A DNA stretch of 53,290 nt. Source: Sphingomonadales bacterium CG_4_10_14_3_um_filter_58_15 (lineage in GTDB: Bacteria; Pseudomonadota; Alphaproteobacteria; Sphingomonadales; Sphingomonadaceae). This document shows positions 39,250-48,419 of this stretch, piece by piece. The DNA is taken from contig PFJE01000034.1 in the NCBI GenBank assembly GCA_002783865.1, forward strand, positions 1 to 53,290, read 5' to 3'. Each line of letters begins with the position of its first letter. Within the stretch, counting starts at the first letter, position 1. Below the pieces are notes generated by a model that was not told where the DNA came from, searched no databases, and saw only the letters and a program-made list of their open reading frames with translations. The translations under genes were made by a program, and so were the position numbers.

Positions 39250-41037
39250 TCAGAGCGGCGCGATTTGTGCTTCCAACCATTCCAGCGCATCGCCGTCCAG
39301 CTGCGGCGCAATCACCGCATGCACCTTGGCATGATAGGCGTCGACCCACTGGCGCTGGTTCGGTGAAAGCATGTCGACATTGATCAGCTTGCGTTCGAGC
39401 GGCGCAAAGGTCAGAGTCTCGAAACCCAGCATGGTCTGTTCGCCGCCTTCGATCTCCCGCTCCTCGACGAGAAACAGATTCTCGATGCGGATGCCAAAAT
39501 GACCAGCCTTGTAATAGCCAGGTTCGTTGGACAGGATCATCCCCGGTTTTAGCGCCTCGTTCAGGCCGCCAAAGCTGGCGATCCGCTGCGGTCCTTCGTG
39601 CACCGACAGATAGCTGCCGACGCCGTGTCCCGTGCCGTGGCCATAATCCACGCCGTCGGCCCAGAGATATTGCCGCGCCAATATGTCGAGCTGTCCGCCG
39701 GTCGTGCCCTTGGTGAACACGGCCTGGTCGAGCGCGATATGACCCTGCAGCACCTGGGTATAGCGCTTGCGCATTTCTGCGGTCGGTTCGCCGACCGCAA
39801 CCACCCGCGTCACATCGGTGGTGCCGTCAAGATATTGCCCGCCGCTGTCGACCAGATAGAGCGAATTCATGGTGACGGGCTGATTGGTTTCCTCATTCAC
39901 GCTATAATGGGGCAGTGCGCCATGATCACCGGCAGCAGAAATCGTGCGGAACGAAAGATCCTTCAATTCCGGATTTTCCTCGCGGAACTGGCGCAGCCGC
40001 GCTGCAGCTGACAGTTCATCCAACTCGCCCTTGGGCGCTTCGCTGGCCATCCAATGGAGGAATTTGGTCAGCGCGGCGCCATCGCGCTTCTGCGCCGCCT
40101 TGTGACCGGCAATTTCCGCCTGATTCTTGATTGCCTTGGCGAGAATTGTCGGATCGCGCTCCTTGACGACAGTCGCTCCGGCACTGTCGAGCGCCGCAAA
40201 AATGGCGGCCACAGAGCGCTCCGGGTCAACCGCAACGGTTTTGCCCTTCATGTCCGAGAGGGCATCGGCCAGTTCATCATAGTCGCGAATCTCGACATGA
40301 TTGCCGAGATGTTCGCGGACCGCGTCGGTCAGCTTTTCCGGCGCGACAAACAGCGTCGCCGTCTCGTCGGCGCGCACGATTGCATAAGCCAGCGGCACCG
40401 GCGTGTTGGCGATATCCTTGCCGCGAACATTGAAGAACCAGGCAACCGAATCCAGCGCGGCGATAACGGTGGCATCATAGTCGTTATCGGTGAGCCAAGT
40501 CGCGACATCCGCCCGCTTGTCCCGCGCCGATTTACCGGCATATTGATCGCCATGCACCGCCAGCTTTTCCGGCGACCTTTGCGGCTGATCGTCCCAGACG
40601 GCATCAATCGGATTGCTGTCCACTGCAACCAGTTGCGCGCCGGATTTTTTCAGCGTCTTGCTCGCCGTTTCGACCCAGTCGCGGGTGTGCAGCCAGCTGT
40701 CATAGCCGATCCTGGCGCCGTCCGGCGCATGGGCGGCGATCCATTCATGCGGCTTCTGGTCCTTGATATTGACATATTCATAGAGATTGCCGTCGACCTG
40801 GTCCCGGACCTGCACGACATAGCGGCCGTCGATGAACATCGCCGCCTTGTCCTTCAGCACCACCGCGGAGCCCGCCGAACCGCCAAAGCCGGTCAGCCAA
40901 GCCAGCCGCTGCGCATATTCGCCGACATATTCGCTCATATGCTCGTCACAGATCGGCACGACAAAGCCGTCGAGACCGTCTTTTTGCAATTGTTCCCGCA
41001 GCGCCTTCAGACGGGCTTCGTAAGTGGACATCAACAT
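39250..41037 (-). CDS. M24 family aminopeptidase P-like Xaa-Pro peptidase (ORF opens at 41103)
   Basis: DGFVVPICDEHMSEYVGEYAQRLAWLTGFGGSAGSAVVL; LYLVDSGGQYLDGTTDVTRV; DYGHGTGHGVGSYLSVHEGPQRI; ILSNEPGYY. Confidence 0.94.
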   Translation of the reverse strand: MLMSTYEARLKALREQLQKDGLDGFVVPICDEHMSEYVGEYAQRLAWLTGFGGSAGSAVVLKDKAAMFIDGRYVVQVRDQVDGNLYEYVNIKDQKPHEWIAAHAPDGARIGYDSWLHTRDWVETASKTLKKSGAQLVAVDSNPIDAVWDDQPQRSPEKLAVHGDQYAGKSARDKRADVATWLTDNDYDATVIAALDSVAWFFNVRGKDIANTPVPLAYAIVRADETATLFVAPEKLTDAVREHLGNHVEIRDYDELADALSDMKGKTVAVDPERSVAAIFAALDSAGATVVKERDPTILAKAIKNQAEIAGHKAAQKRDGAALTKFLHWMASEAPKGELDELSAAARLRQFREENPELKDLSFRTISAAGDHGALPHYSVNEETNQPVTMNSLYLVDSGGQYLDGTTDVTRVVAVGEPTAEMRKRYTQVLQGHIALDQAVFTKGTTGGQLDILARQYLWADGVDYGHGTGHGVGSYLSVHEGPQRIASFGGLNEALKPGMILSNEPGYYKAGHFGIRIENLFLVEEREIEGGEQTMLGFETLTFAPLERKLINVDMLSPNQRQWVDAYHAKVHAVIAPQLDGDALEWLEAQIAPL

Positions 41038-41126
41038 CGCTGAGCAAACTCCTTGAATAAGCGTATAGTGCAACACATAGGGGTTCCGGGGCCCAATCGC
41101 CACCTAAATCCCGTTACAAAAGAGCC

Positions 41127-43199
41127 ATGACCATGACAGAAAAGCTTACCCGTCCGCCATTTGCAGAGCAACGCGCCCATAGTTATGAACGGCATGGCTA
41201 TCAGATGAGCGATCCCTGGCACTGGCTCAAGGACCCGCGCTATCCTGTCGTCGAGGACGAGGATGTGCTTGCCTATCTCAAGGCAGAGAACCAATGGTTC
41301 GAACAGAATATGGCCGGCCGCAAGCCGCTGACCGACGCCCTGTTCCGCGAGATGAAGGCGCGGATCAAGGAAGAGGACAGCTCGGTCCCGCAAAAGGATG
41401 GCGACTGGCTCTACTGGAGCAAGTTCGAAGAGGGCATGCAATATCGCCAGCATTGGCGCAAGGCGGTGTTGGGCGGGGAAGACCAGCTGATGCTGGACGA
41501 GAATATATTGGCCGAGGGCAAGGAATATTTCCGCCTCGGTGCGGCCTCCGTCTCTCCCGATGGTCACCTGCTCGCCTATGCCTATGACGACAACGGCTCT
41601 GAACGGTTCGAGGCGCGGATCAAGGATCTGACCACCGGCGAACTGCTACCCGATGTCATCCCCTGCACCCTGTCGAGCCTCGTCTGGTCCGCCGATTCGA
41701 AAATGCTTCTTTACGGTCTCGCCAATGAACAATGGCGCACCGACAATGCCCGCCTCCATGTGCTGGGCACCGATATTGCCGATGACGTCGAGCTCTATCA
41801 CGAAGATGATGAAGGCTTCCGGGTCAGCATCGGCCTGACCCACTCGGAAAAATATATCGTCATTTCCACCGGTGATCACGAAACCAGCGAAGTGCGGCTG
41901 GTGCCCACCGACAATCCGCTGGCCGAGCCGATTTTAGTCTCTGCGCGTCAGGCCGGACGCGAATATGATGTCGAGGAGCATGATGATATGCTCTATATCC
42001 TGACCAACGACGATCATGTGAATTTCCGGCTGGCCACGGCTTCGGTCAGCGATCCGGAGAAGTGGACCACGCTGATCGCCGGATCGGACGACTTTTACCT
42101 GACCGACATCTGCACCTTCAAGAATTTCTACGTCACCGAAGGCCGCGAGAACGGCCTCGATCAGGTCGAAATCCGCTCCTATGACGATCCGTCCAGCGTC
42201 GAACGGATCGTCTTTCCGGAAGCCACCTACAGCGCCGGGCTCGACGACAATCCCGAATATGATGTGGACAAGCTGCGGCTTGGCTACGCATCGATGGTCA
42301 TGCCGAACACGGTGTTCGACTATCACCTCGCCGACCGGTCGCTGGAAACGCTGAAGGTTCAGGAAATCCCATCCGGCTATGACGCCAGCCAATATGTCAC
42401 CGAACGGCTGACGATCGAGGTCCGCGACGGCACTCCCGTGCCGGTGTCGCTGGTCTACCACAAAGACACGAAAATCGACGGCAGCGCGCCGCTCCATCTC
42501 TATTCCTACGGTGCCTATGGCTATGCCGTCCCGCCCAGCTTCTCGACAACCCGGCTCAGTCTGGTCGACCGGGGCTTCGTATATGCGATTGCCCATATCC
42601 GCGGTGGCGATGATCTCGGCCGTAACTGGTATCTTGATGGCAAGCTGACTAGGCGGACCAACACGTTCAATGATTTTGTCGATGTCGCCAAGGGTCTGAT
42701 CGACCGGGGTTACACGAGCAGGGGCCGGATCACCGCCTCCGGCGGCTCGGCTGGCGGCGAACTGATGGGCGCGATCGTCAACAGCGATCCGGACCTCTGG
42801 GGCGCTGTGGTCGCCCATGTCCCCTTTGTCGACGTGCTCAACACAATGCAGGATGAAAGCCTGCCGCTCACTCCAGGCGAATGGCCGGAATGGGGCAATC
42901 CGATCACCGACAAGACCGCGTTCGAATATATCCGCAGCTATTCGCCCTATGACAATGTACAGGCACAGGCCTATCCGCCGATGATGATCACCGGCGGTCT
43001 CAACGACCCCCGCGTGACCTATTGGGAGCCGGCGAAATGGGCGGCGAAGCTGCGCGCGACCAAGACCGACGACAATATCCTGCTGCTCAAGACCAATATG
43101 GGTGCCGGCCATGGCGGCAAGTCGGGCCGCTGGAACGCACTGGAAGAGACGGCGGAGGAGTTCGCCTTCATCCTGTGGCAGATGGGAGTTGCCGCATGA
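41127..43199 (+). CDS. S9 family peptidase, oligopeptidase B-like
   Basis: DPWHWLKDPRYP; YGAYGYAVPPSFSTTRLSLVDRGFVYAIAHIRGGDDLGRNWYLDGK; TASGGSAGGELMGAIVN (catalytic Ser); GAGHGGKSGRW (catalytic His). Confidence 0.93.
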   Translation: MTMTEKLTRPPFAEQRAHSYERHGYQMSDPWHWLKDPRYPVVEDEDVLAYLKAENQWFEQNMAGRKPLTDALFREMKARIKEEDSSVPQKDGDWLYWSKFEEGMQYRQHWRKAVLGGEDQLMLDENILAEGKEYFRLGAASVSPDGHLLAYAYDDNGSERFEARIKDLTTGELLPDVIPCTLSSLVWSADSKMLLYGLANEQWRTDNARLHVLGTDIADDVELYHEDDEGFRVSIGLTHSEKYIVISTGDHETSEVRLVPTDNPLAEPILVSARQAGREYDVEEHDDMLYILTNDDHVNFRLATASVSDPEKWTTLIAGSDDFYLTDICTFKNFYVTEGRENGLDQVEIRSYDDPSSVERIVFPEATYSAGLDDNPEYDVDKLRLGYASMVMPNTVFDYHLADRSLETLKVQEIPSGYDASQYVTERLTIEVRDGTPVPVSLVYHKDTKIDGSAPLHLYSYGAYGYAVPPSFSTTRLSLVDRGFVYAIAHIRGGDDLGRNWYLDGKLTRRTNTFNDFVDVAKGLIDRGYTSRGRITASGGSAGGELMGAIVNSDPDLWGAVVAHVPFVDVLNTMQDESLPLTPGEWPEWGNPITDKTAFEYIRSYSPYDNVQAQAYPPMMITGGLNDPRVTYWEPAKWAAKLRATKTDDNILLLKTNMGAGHGGKSGRWNALEETAEEFAFILWQMGVAA

Positions 43200-43624
43200 G
43201 CGACGCACCTTCTCCGCAGGGAGTTGGTGAATCAGGCTACACTCTGTCGATCACCGCCCAACCATCTGACATCGACGAACTCGGCCATGTCAACAATGCG
43301 GTCTGGGTGCGCTGGATACAGGAACTGGCGACAGCGCACTGGAATGCGATAGCGCCGCAGGACGCCATTGATCGCTATATCTGGGTCGTGACCCGGCACG
43401 AGATTGACTATCGCGGAAATGTCGGCGTCGGTGATAGCGTTACCGGCCGCACCTGGATTTCCGAACCGCCCAAAGGCGCACGTTTCTGGCGCAATGTCAG
43501 TTTCACCGGGCCCGATGGCAAGATCAAGGTCGCCGCCAAAACCAACTGGGCGATTATCGACCGGACGATCGAGCGCCCGGTTCGGGTTCCCGCTGATCTG
43601 GCCGAACTGTTCCTGAAGAATTAG
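43196..43624 (+). CDS. Acyl-CoA thioesterase, 4HBT family
   Basis: ITAQPSDIDELGHVNNAVWVRWIQELATAHW; ATGA overlap with S9 peptidase gene. Confidence 0.87.
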   Translation: MSDAPSPQGVGESGYTLSITAQPSDIDELGHVNNAVWVRWIQELATAHWNAIAPQDAIDRYIWVVTRHEIDYRGNVGVGDSVTGRTWISEPPKGARFWRNVSFTGPDGKIKVAAKTNWAIIDRTIERPVRVPADLAELFLKN

Positions 43625-44628
43625 GGCGCAGGGATAGCGTTCGACGGAGCCAATGGCGAGGGTTGGTCCACCCTGTCGCCATCGGCGGTCCGCAATTGTT
43701 GTGGCTCCAGGATCGCCGCCGTTTCGATCACATCCAGCGCCCGCCGCGCTTCATTATAGCGCCGTGCCTTTTCCAGCCATTGCAAGGCGTCCTCGTCTTT
43801 TTCCACTCCGGCCAGCTTCTCGACTTCCGCAATGGCAGCATCAACATTCCCGGTTTCGACGTAGCGTTTGGCGCGAATCAGCCGCTGATGCGGCGCCGGC
43901 GATGGCGTGCCTTGACGCCGGATAACAAATAGTTCGGCCATTTCCCGCTGAAAGTCCGCCCAAAAGCCTTGGCCGCTTGACCCCGTCATCAGCGCCGGTC
44001 CGAGTTCATCCAGTCCAGCCGACAGCTCTTCCAGCGTCACCGGTTGGCGAGAGGCGTTGACAATCGTGGTCACCGCCTTTGGCTGCGCATCGCCAAAACG
44101 AAGCCGCAACTGCGGATCAATATATCCGAGCGGCGAGCCGCGATCCAGCGCACGGCGCGCAGCAAAGGCGATCAACAGGCCCTCTGCCCGGGCCGCATTG
44201 CCCGATGCTGCCTGCGCCTGCACATTGATTCGTGACAGACGGTCTTCCAGATCGGCCACGCGGACCGCGAGCGCGCGCTCCAGATCAGGTGTCAGCGTCG
44301 TCGTCTTCTCGGCATCGGTTGACTGTGTCGGCGCGGGCAAGACGCTGCCATCAGCGTCAATGCGGTTGGCAAGGGCTGTCACCGGATCAGGCTTCGTCCC
44401 TGCGCCATCGCCGGTGGCAACCGCAGTGGCTTCCGTATCGGAGGCGCTGTCAAAAGGATTGTAGCGCGACAATATCCATCCGGTCAGAATAACCCCACCG
44501 ATGAAGGCGACGATCATCAAAATCAGGACATTGCGCGTCAAATTGCTCTTGCCAGTGGTTGGCGACAGCCTTTCATAATCACGGCTCATTCCGGTTTCCC
44601 TTCCCGGCCCGGCCATATGGCGAACCAA
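43621..44628 (-). CDS. Inner-membrane protein with single N-terminal TM, candidate alphaproteobacterial mitofilin/Mic60-like protein
   Basis: TM NVLILMIVAFIGGVILTGWIL, variable linker, helical middle, C-terminal RYVETGNVDAAIAEVEKLAGVEKDEDALQWLEKARRYNEARRALDVIETAAI; directly downstream of hemC-hemD. Confidence 0.6.
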   Translation of the reverse strand: MVRHMAGPGRETGMSRDYERLSPTTGKSNLTRNVLILMIVAFIGGVILTGWILSRYNPFDSASDTEATAVATGDGAGTKPDPVTALANRIDADGSVLPAPTQSTDAEKTTTLTPDLERALAVRVADLEDRLSRINVQAQAASGNAARAEGLLIAFAARRALDRGSPLGYIDPQLRLRFGDAQPKAVTTIVNASRQPVTLEELSAGLDELGPALMTGSSGQGFWADFQREMAELFVIRRQGTPSPAPHQRLIRAKRYVETGNVDAAIAEVEKLAGVEKDEDALQWLEKARRYNEARRALDVIETAAILEPQQLRTADGDRVDQPSPLAPSNAIPAP

Positions 44629-44634
44629 ATATTC

Positions 44635-45321
44635 TCATTCGCTCTGGCATAGTCGGGTCGCCAGAGACAGTAAAGACTCGTCGTCCGGACGGTCGGCGAT
44701 GTGGAGGCTTCTCCACCCCTGCCCAGCCGCTTCCGCCACTTTGGTGGAAAAAACCACCGCATGATGTCGGTTTAACCCAATTTTCAGGCGGTCCAGTTCC
44801 GACACCAGATGCCCCGCCGCGCGCGCCGAGTGGATCAGCACGACCGTTTCCGTTTGCAAGCAGGCAACCGCTTGCTCACCCAAAGCGACAGCCCGGGAGC
44901 GATACACCGGCACGATGTCCAGCTGCCGATCACCGGGATCAAGCACGCTATGCTGCTCGCCGGCGAGCCACAAGATACGGCGGTATCGATCCGCCTGCAA
45001 CGCATTCAACAATTGTTGCCCACCGGATTCACCGGTCTCCGCCAATTCAAATCCGGCATGTTCTGCGGCTTCGGCTGTGGCGCGGCCCACCGCCAGAACA
45101 GGCAGGGATTTATAGGCATCCAGCTGCGCGCCGCCAAAGGTGACGGCATTGGCACTGGTCAGCAGCAAGGCATCAAAATCCTGCGCTGCCGGTGCAGACC
45201 ACTGCATCGGCTCGACGGCGAATAGCGGGTCAACAATCGTCTGCAGCCCCAAGGCCTTGGCTCGCCGCTCGGTCTGCAGGGCGCCGTCAAGCGGCCGCAG
45301 GATCAACAGCGGGCGTATCAT
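44635..45321 (-). CDS. hemD: Uroporphyrinogen-III synthase
   Basis: RPLDGALQTERRAKALGLQTIVDPLFAVEP; DALLLTSANAV; adjacent to hemC with 4-nt overlap. Confidence 0.87.
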   Translation of the reverse strand: MIRPLLILRPLDGALQTERRAKALGLQTIVDPLFAVEPMQWSAPAAQDFDALLLTSANAVTFGGAQLDAYKSLPVLAVGRATAEAAEHAGFELAETGESGGQQLLNALQADRYRRILWLAGEQHSVLDPGDRQLDIVPVYRSRAVALGEQAVACLQTETVVLIHSARAAGHLVSELDRLKIGLNRHHAVVFSTKVAEAAGQGWRSLHIADRPDDESLLSLATRLCQSE

Positions 45322-46271
45322 TTTCCAAATATGGCTTGCAGCTCTGCGCTGGCCTGGCCCAAAAGCTTGTCCGCCAATATGGCCGGCGCGGAAACATCAC
45401 CGATGTCAAAATGGGAACTGCCCGCGACAAATTCCGACCCGTCCGGCAACAAAATTTCAGCCCGCAGACAGGCCTTCGCCCCGTCGATCGTCGCCAGTGC
45501 CGCAACCGGGCTATGGCAATCTGCGGTCAGTTGTTTCAAGAACAGTCGCTCGGCAATGACCGCCCGAAAGGTCTTTCCCGAGGAAATCGCGCGCATCAAA
45601 TGGCGCATATGCCGGTCATCAGAGCGCGTCTCGATCCCGACCGCTCCTTGTGCTGGCGCAGGCAGCATGATCTCGTCGGATATTTCGCTGCCGACGTCAT
45701 CCATCTCCAGCCGGTTAAGACCTGCCGCCGCGAGCAGCGTCGCGTCATACTCGCCGTCGGCGATTTTCTGCAGTCGAGTCTGTACATTGCCGCGAATCAG
45801 TCGGATATCGAGATCGCTTCGCTGCCGCAGAAGTTGCGCCTTGCGGCGGGGAGAGGCGGTGCCGACAATGGCGCGTTCGCTCAGTGCATCAATCGATTCC
45901 GCACCGATCAGCCGGTCATGGATATCGGCCCGCTCCAGCATCGCCGCCAGAATGAACTCTTCCGGCCGGATGGTTTCCACATCCTTCATGCTGTGCACCG
46001 AACAGTCGATCTCCCCCCCGCCCAGCGCGTGATCCAGTTCCTTGGTCCACAGCGCCTTGCCGCCGACATCGGCGAGCGCACGGTCGAGAATTTTGTCGCC
46101 GCTGGCGATCATTGGCACCAGTTCGACCTGCTCCGGCCGCCAGCCATGGGTGGATAACAGCGCATTCGCGGTCATTTCCGCCTGCGCCATCGCCAGCGGC
46201 GACTGGCGCGTACCGATACGCAACGGCCGGTCCAGCCCGGCGAGAATCTCTTTTTTGCTCTTTTCGCTCAT
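45318..46271 (-). CDS. hemC: Hydroxymethylbilane synthase (porphobilinogen deaminase)
   Basis: LRIGTRQSPLAMAQAE; VHSMKDVETIRPEEF; GTASPRRKAQLLRQRSDLDIRLIRGNVQTRLQKI; LPAPAQGAVGIETR. Confidence 0.96.
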   Translation of the reverse strand: MSEKSKKEILAGLDRPLRIGTRQSPLAMAQAEMTANALLSTHGWRPEQVELVPMIASGDKILDRALADVGGKALWTKELDHALGGGEIDCSVHSMKDVETIRPEEFILAAMLERADIHDRLIGAESIDALSERAIVGTASPRRKAQLLRQRSDLDIRLIRGNVQTRLQKIADGEYDATLLAAAGLNRLEMDDVGSEISDEIMLPAPAQGAVGIETRSDDRHMRHLMRAISSGKTFRAVIAERLFLKQLTADCHSPVAALATIDGAKACLRAEILLPDGSEFVAGSSHFDIGDVSAPAILADKLLGQASAELQAIFGK

Positions 46272-46315
46272 GATAGCGCTTGTCCTAATGGCTTGAGCGC
46301 CTAAGTAAAAGCGTC

Positions 46316-47350
46316 ATGAGCCTGATCTTGGGAATTGAATCCAGCTGCGATGAAACGGCGGCCGCGCTAGTCACGTCCGATCGGGAGATTCTGGCGCATA
46401 AACTGGCCGGTCAGGAAGCCGAACATGCCCCCTATGGCGGCGTGGTTCCCGAAATTGCCGCTCGCGCCCATGCCGAAATTCTGACGCCGTTGATCGCTGC
46501 GGCCCTCACCGAAGCGGACAAGTCACTGGATGATGTCGATGCCATTGCCGCCACCGCGGGCCCCGGCCTGATCGGCGGGGTAATGGTCGGTCTGGTTACC
46601 GGCAAGGCGCTGGCAATGGCTGCCGGCAAGCCCTTGATCGCCGTCAATCACCTCGAAGGCCACGCGCTGTCGCCGCGACTGGTCAATCCGGATCTGGCCT
46701 TTCCCTATTTGCTGATGCTTGTATCCGGCGGTCATTGCCAGATTTTGCGAGTCGAAGGGGTGGGCCAATACCGGCGACTCGCCACCACGATCGACGACGC
46801 CGCCGGTGAGGCGTTCGACAAGACCGCGAAAATCCTGGGGCTCGGCTATCCAGGTGGACCCAAAGTAGAAGCCTTTGCCAAACAGGGCGATCCCGGTGCG
46901 GTTCCCCTGCCCCGCCCCCTCATCCGATCAGCCGAGCCGCATTTTTCCTTCGCCGGACTGAAGAGCGCCGTGGTGCGCGCCCAGCAAAGCGGCACATACA
47001 AGCCCGAAGATATCGCCGCCTCCTTCCAGCAGGCGGTGGTCGACTGTCTGCGCGACCGGCTGGAAAAGGCGATTGGGGAACAGGCAAGCTGCGCGCATCT
47101 GGTGGTCGCTGGCGGAGTCGCCGCCAATGGACCGATTCGCGCCATGCTGGAACAGGTCGCGGAGCAAAATGATATGGCCTTCACCGCGCCGCCACAGTGG
47201 CTATGCACCGACAATGCTGCAATGATTGCCTGGGCGGGCGCAGAGCGCTTTGCTGCGGGTTTCACCGATCCGCTCGATTTTGTCGCCCGGCCGCGCTGGC
47301 CGCTCGACCCGACCGCTGAAAAAGCGCGCGGCGCGGGTGTGAAAGCATGA
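46316..47350 (+). CDS. tsaD: tRNA N6-adenosine threonylcarbamoyltransferase TsaD
   Basis: LILGIESSCDETAAALV; GGVVPEIAARAHAEIL; NHLEGHALSPRL; FPYLLMLVSGGHCQ; VAGGVAANGPIR. Confidence 0.96.
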   Translation: MSLILGIESSCDETAAALVTSDREILAHKLAGQEAEHAPYGGVVPEIAARAHAEILTPLIAAALTEADKSLDDVDAIAATAGPGLIGGVMVGLVTGKALAMAAGKPLIAVNHLEGHALSPRLVNPDLAFPYLLMLVSGGHCQILRVEGVGQYRRLATTIDDAAGEAFDKTAKILGLGYPGGPKVEAFAKQGDPGAVPLPRPLIRSAEPHFSFAGLKSAVVRAQQSGTYKPEDIAASFQQAVVDCLRDRLEKAIGEQASCAHLVVAGGVAANGPIRAMLEQVAEQNDMAFTAPPQWLCTDNAAMIAWAGAERFAAGFTDPLDFVARPRWPLDPTAEKARGAGVKA

Positions 47351-48342
47351 TCCGCGCAGATGCAAAAATTGGCGTGATCGGCGCGGGAGCCTGGGGCACG
47401 GCGCTGGCCCAGGTTTTGTCCGAAGGACAGGAAGAACTCCTGCTATGGGCCCGCGAAACCGAAGTTGTCGACCAGATCAACCAGAACCGGGAAAATCAGT
47501 CCTTTCTGTCCGGCCATCGGCTGCGCGACAATATCCGTGCGACCCAGGATTGGGACTTGATTGCAGCTTGCGATGTGCTGCTGCTGGTAACGCCGGCCCA
47601 ACATCTGCGCGCCAGCCTCGAGGCTCTTCCCAATTCTGACGCAGCCCTGATCCTGTGCTGCAAGGGCATCGAAGCGCAAACGCAAATGCTGTTGAGCGAC
47701 GTCGCCAAGCAAGTGCGACCGAACAATCCCCTCGCGATATTGTCCGGACCGACCTTCGCGCGCGAAGTCGCACAAGGCCTGCCAACCGCCCTGACCTTGG
47801 CGTGCGAAAACGAAGCCTTGTGGGAGCGGCTCAATCCGGTGATCGCGAAACCGAGTTTCCGGCCCTATTTTTCCGACGACATCATCGGCGCGGAGATTGG
47901 TGGCGCGGTCAAGAACGTGCTCGCGATCGGCTGCGGCGTGGTCGACGGAGCCGGTCTCGGCCAAAATGCCAGAGCATCGCTGATCGGTCGCGGCTTTGCG
48001 GAAATGCTCCGCTATGGAGAGACCCGCGGCGCCAAGGCGGAGACCCTGTCCGGGCTCTGCGGTCTCGGCGATCTGGTGCTCACCTGCTCTTCGACGAGCT
48101 CGCGCAATTTTTCACTCGGCAGGGGTCTGGGAGAAGGCCAGTCGGCGGTATCGCTTTTGTCCGACCGGACAACGGTTGCCGAGGGAGCGTCTACCGCACC
48201 GGTCCTCCAGCAGGACGCAAGGGCGCGTCAGGTCGACATGCCGATTGTCGATGCGGTCTGCGCTTTGCTGGCCGGCGAGGCGGATGTTCAGTCTGTGGTC
48301 ACCCAGCTCATGAAAAGGCCTCTGGTTTCCGAACGCCGGTAG
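47347..48342 (+). CDS. gpsA: Glycerol-3-phosphate dehydrogenase [NAD(P)+]
   Basis: IGVIGAGAWGTALAQVL; LLVTPAQHLRASLEAL; LSGPTFAREVAQGLPTALTLA; GLCGLGDLVLTCSSTSSRNFSLGRGLGEG. Confidence 0.95.
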   Translation: MIRADAKIGVIGAGAWGTALAQVLSEGQEELLLWARETEVVDQINQNRENQSFLSGHRLRDNIRATQDWDLIAACDVLLLVTPAQHLRASLEALPNSDAALILCCKGIEAQTQMLLSDVAKQVRPNNPLAILSGPTFAREVAQGLPTALTLACENEALWERLNPVIAKPSFRPYFSDDIIGAEIGGAVKNVLAIGCGVVDGAGLGQNARASLIGRGFAEMLRYGETRGAKAETLSGLCGLGDLVLTCSSTSSRNFSLGRGLGEGQSAVSLLSDRTTVAEGASTAPVLQQDARARQVDMPIVDAVCALLAGEADVQSVVTQLMKRPLVSERR

Positions 48343-48419
48343 GCCAAAGGCTTGATGATGACAAATTTGCGAAACTGCTATAGACTGCTTCCTTTGGAGC
48401 GGACCAGCCGGAGAGCATT

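Noticed and set aside
40054-41043. 329-aa plus-strand ORF antisense to the M24 peptidase
   Set aside because: Shadow ORF; M24 motifs are clear on the minus strand.
41934-43208. 424-aa minus-strand ORF antisense to the S9 peptidase
   Set aside because: Shadow ORF of a well-supported oligopeptidase gene.
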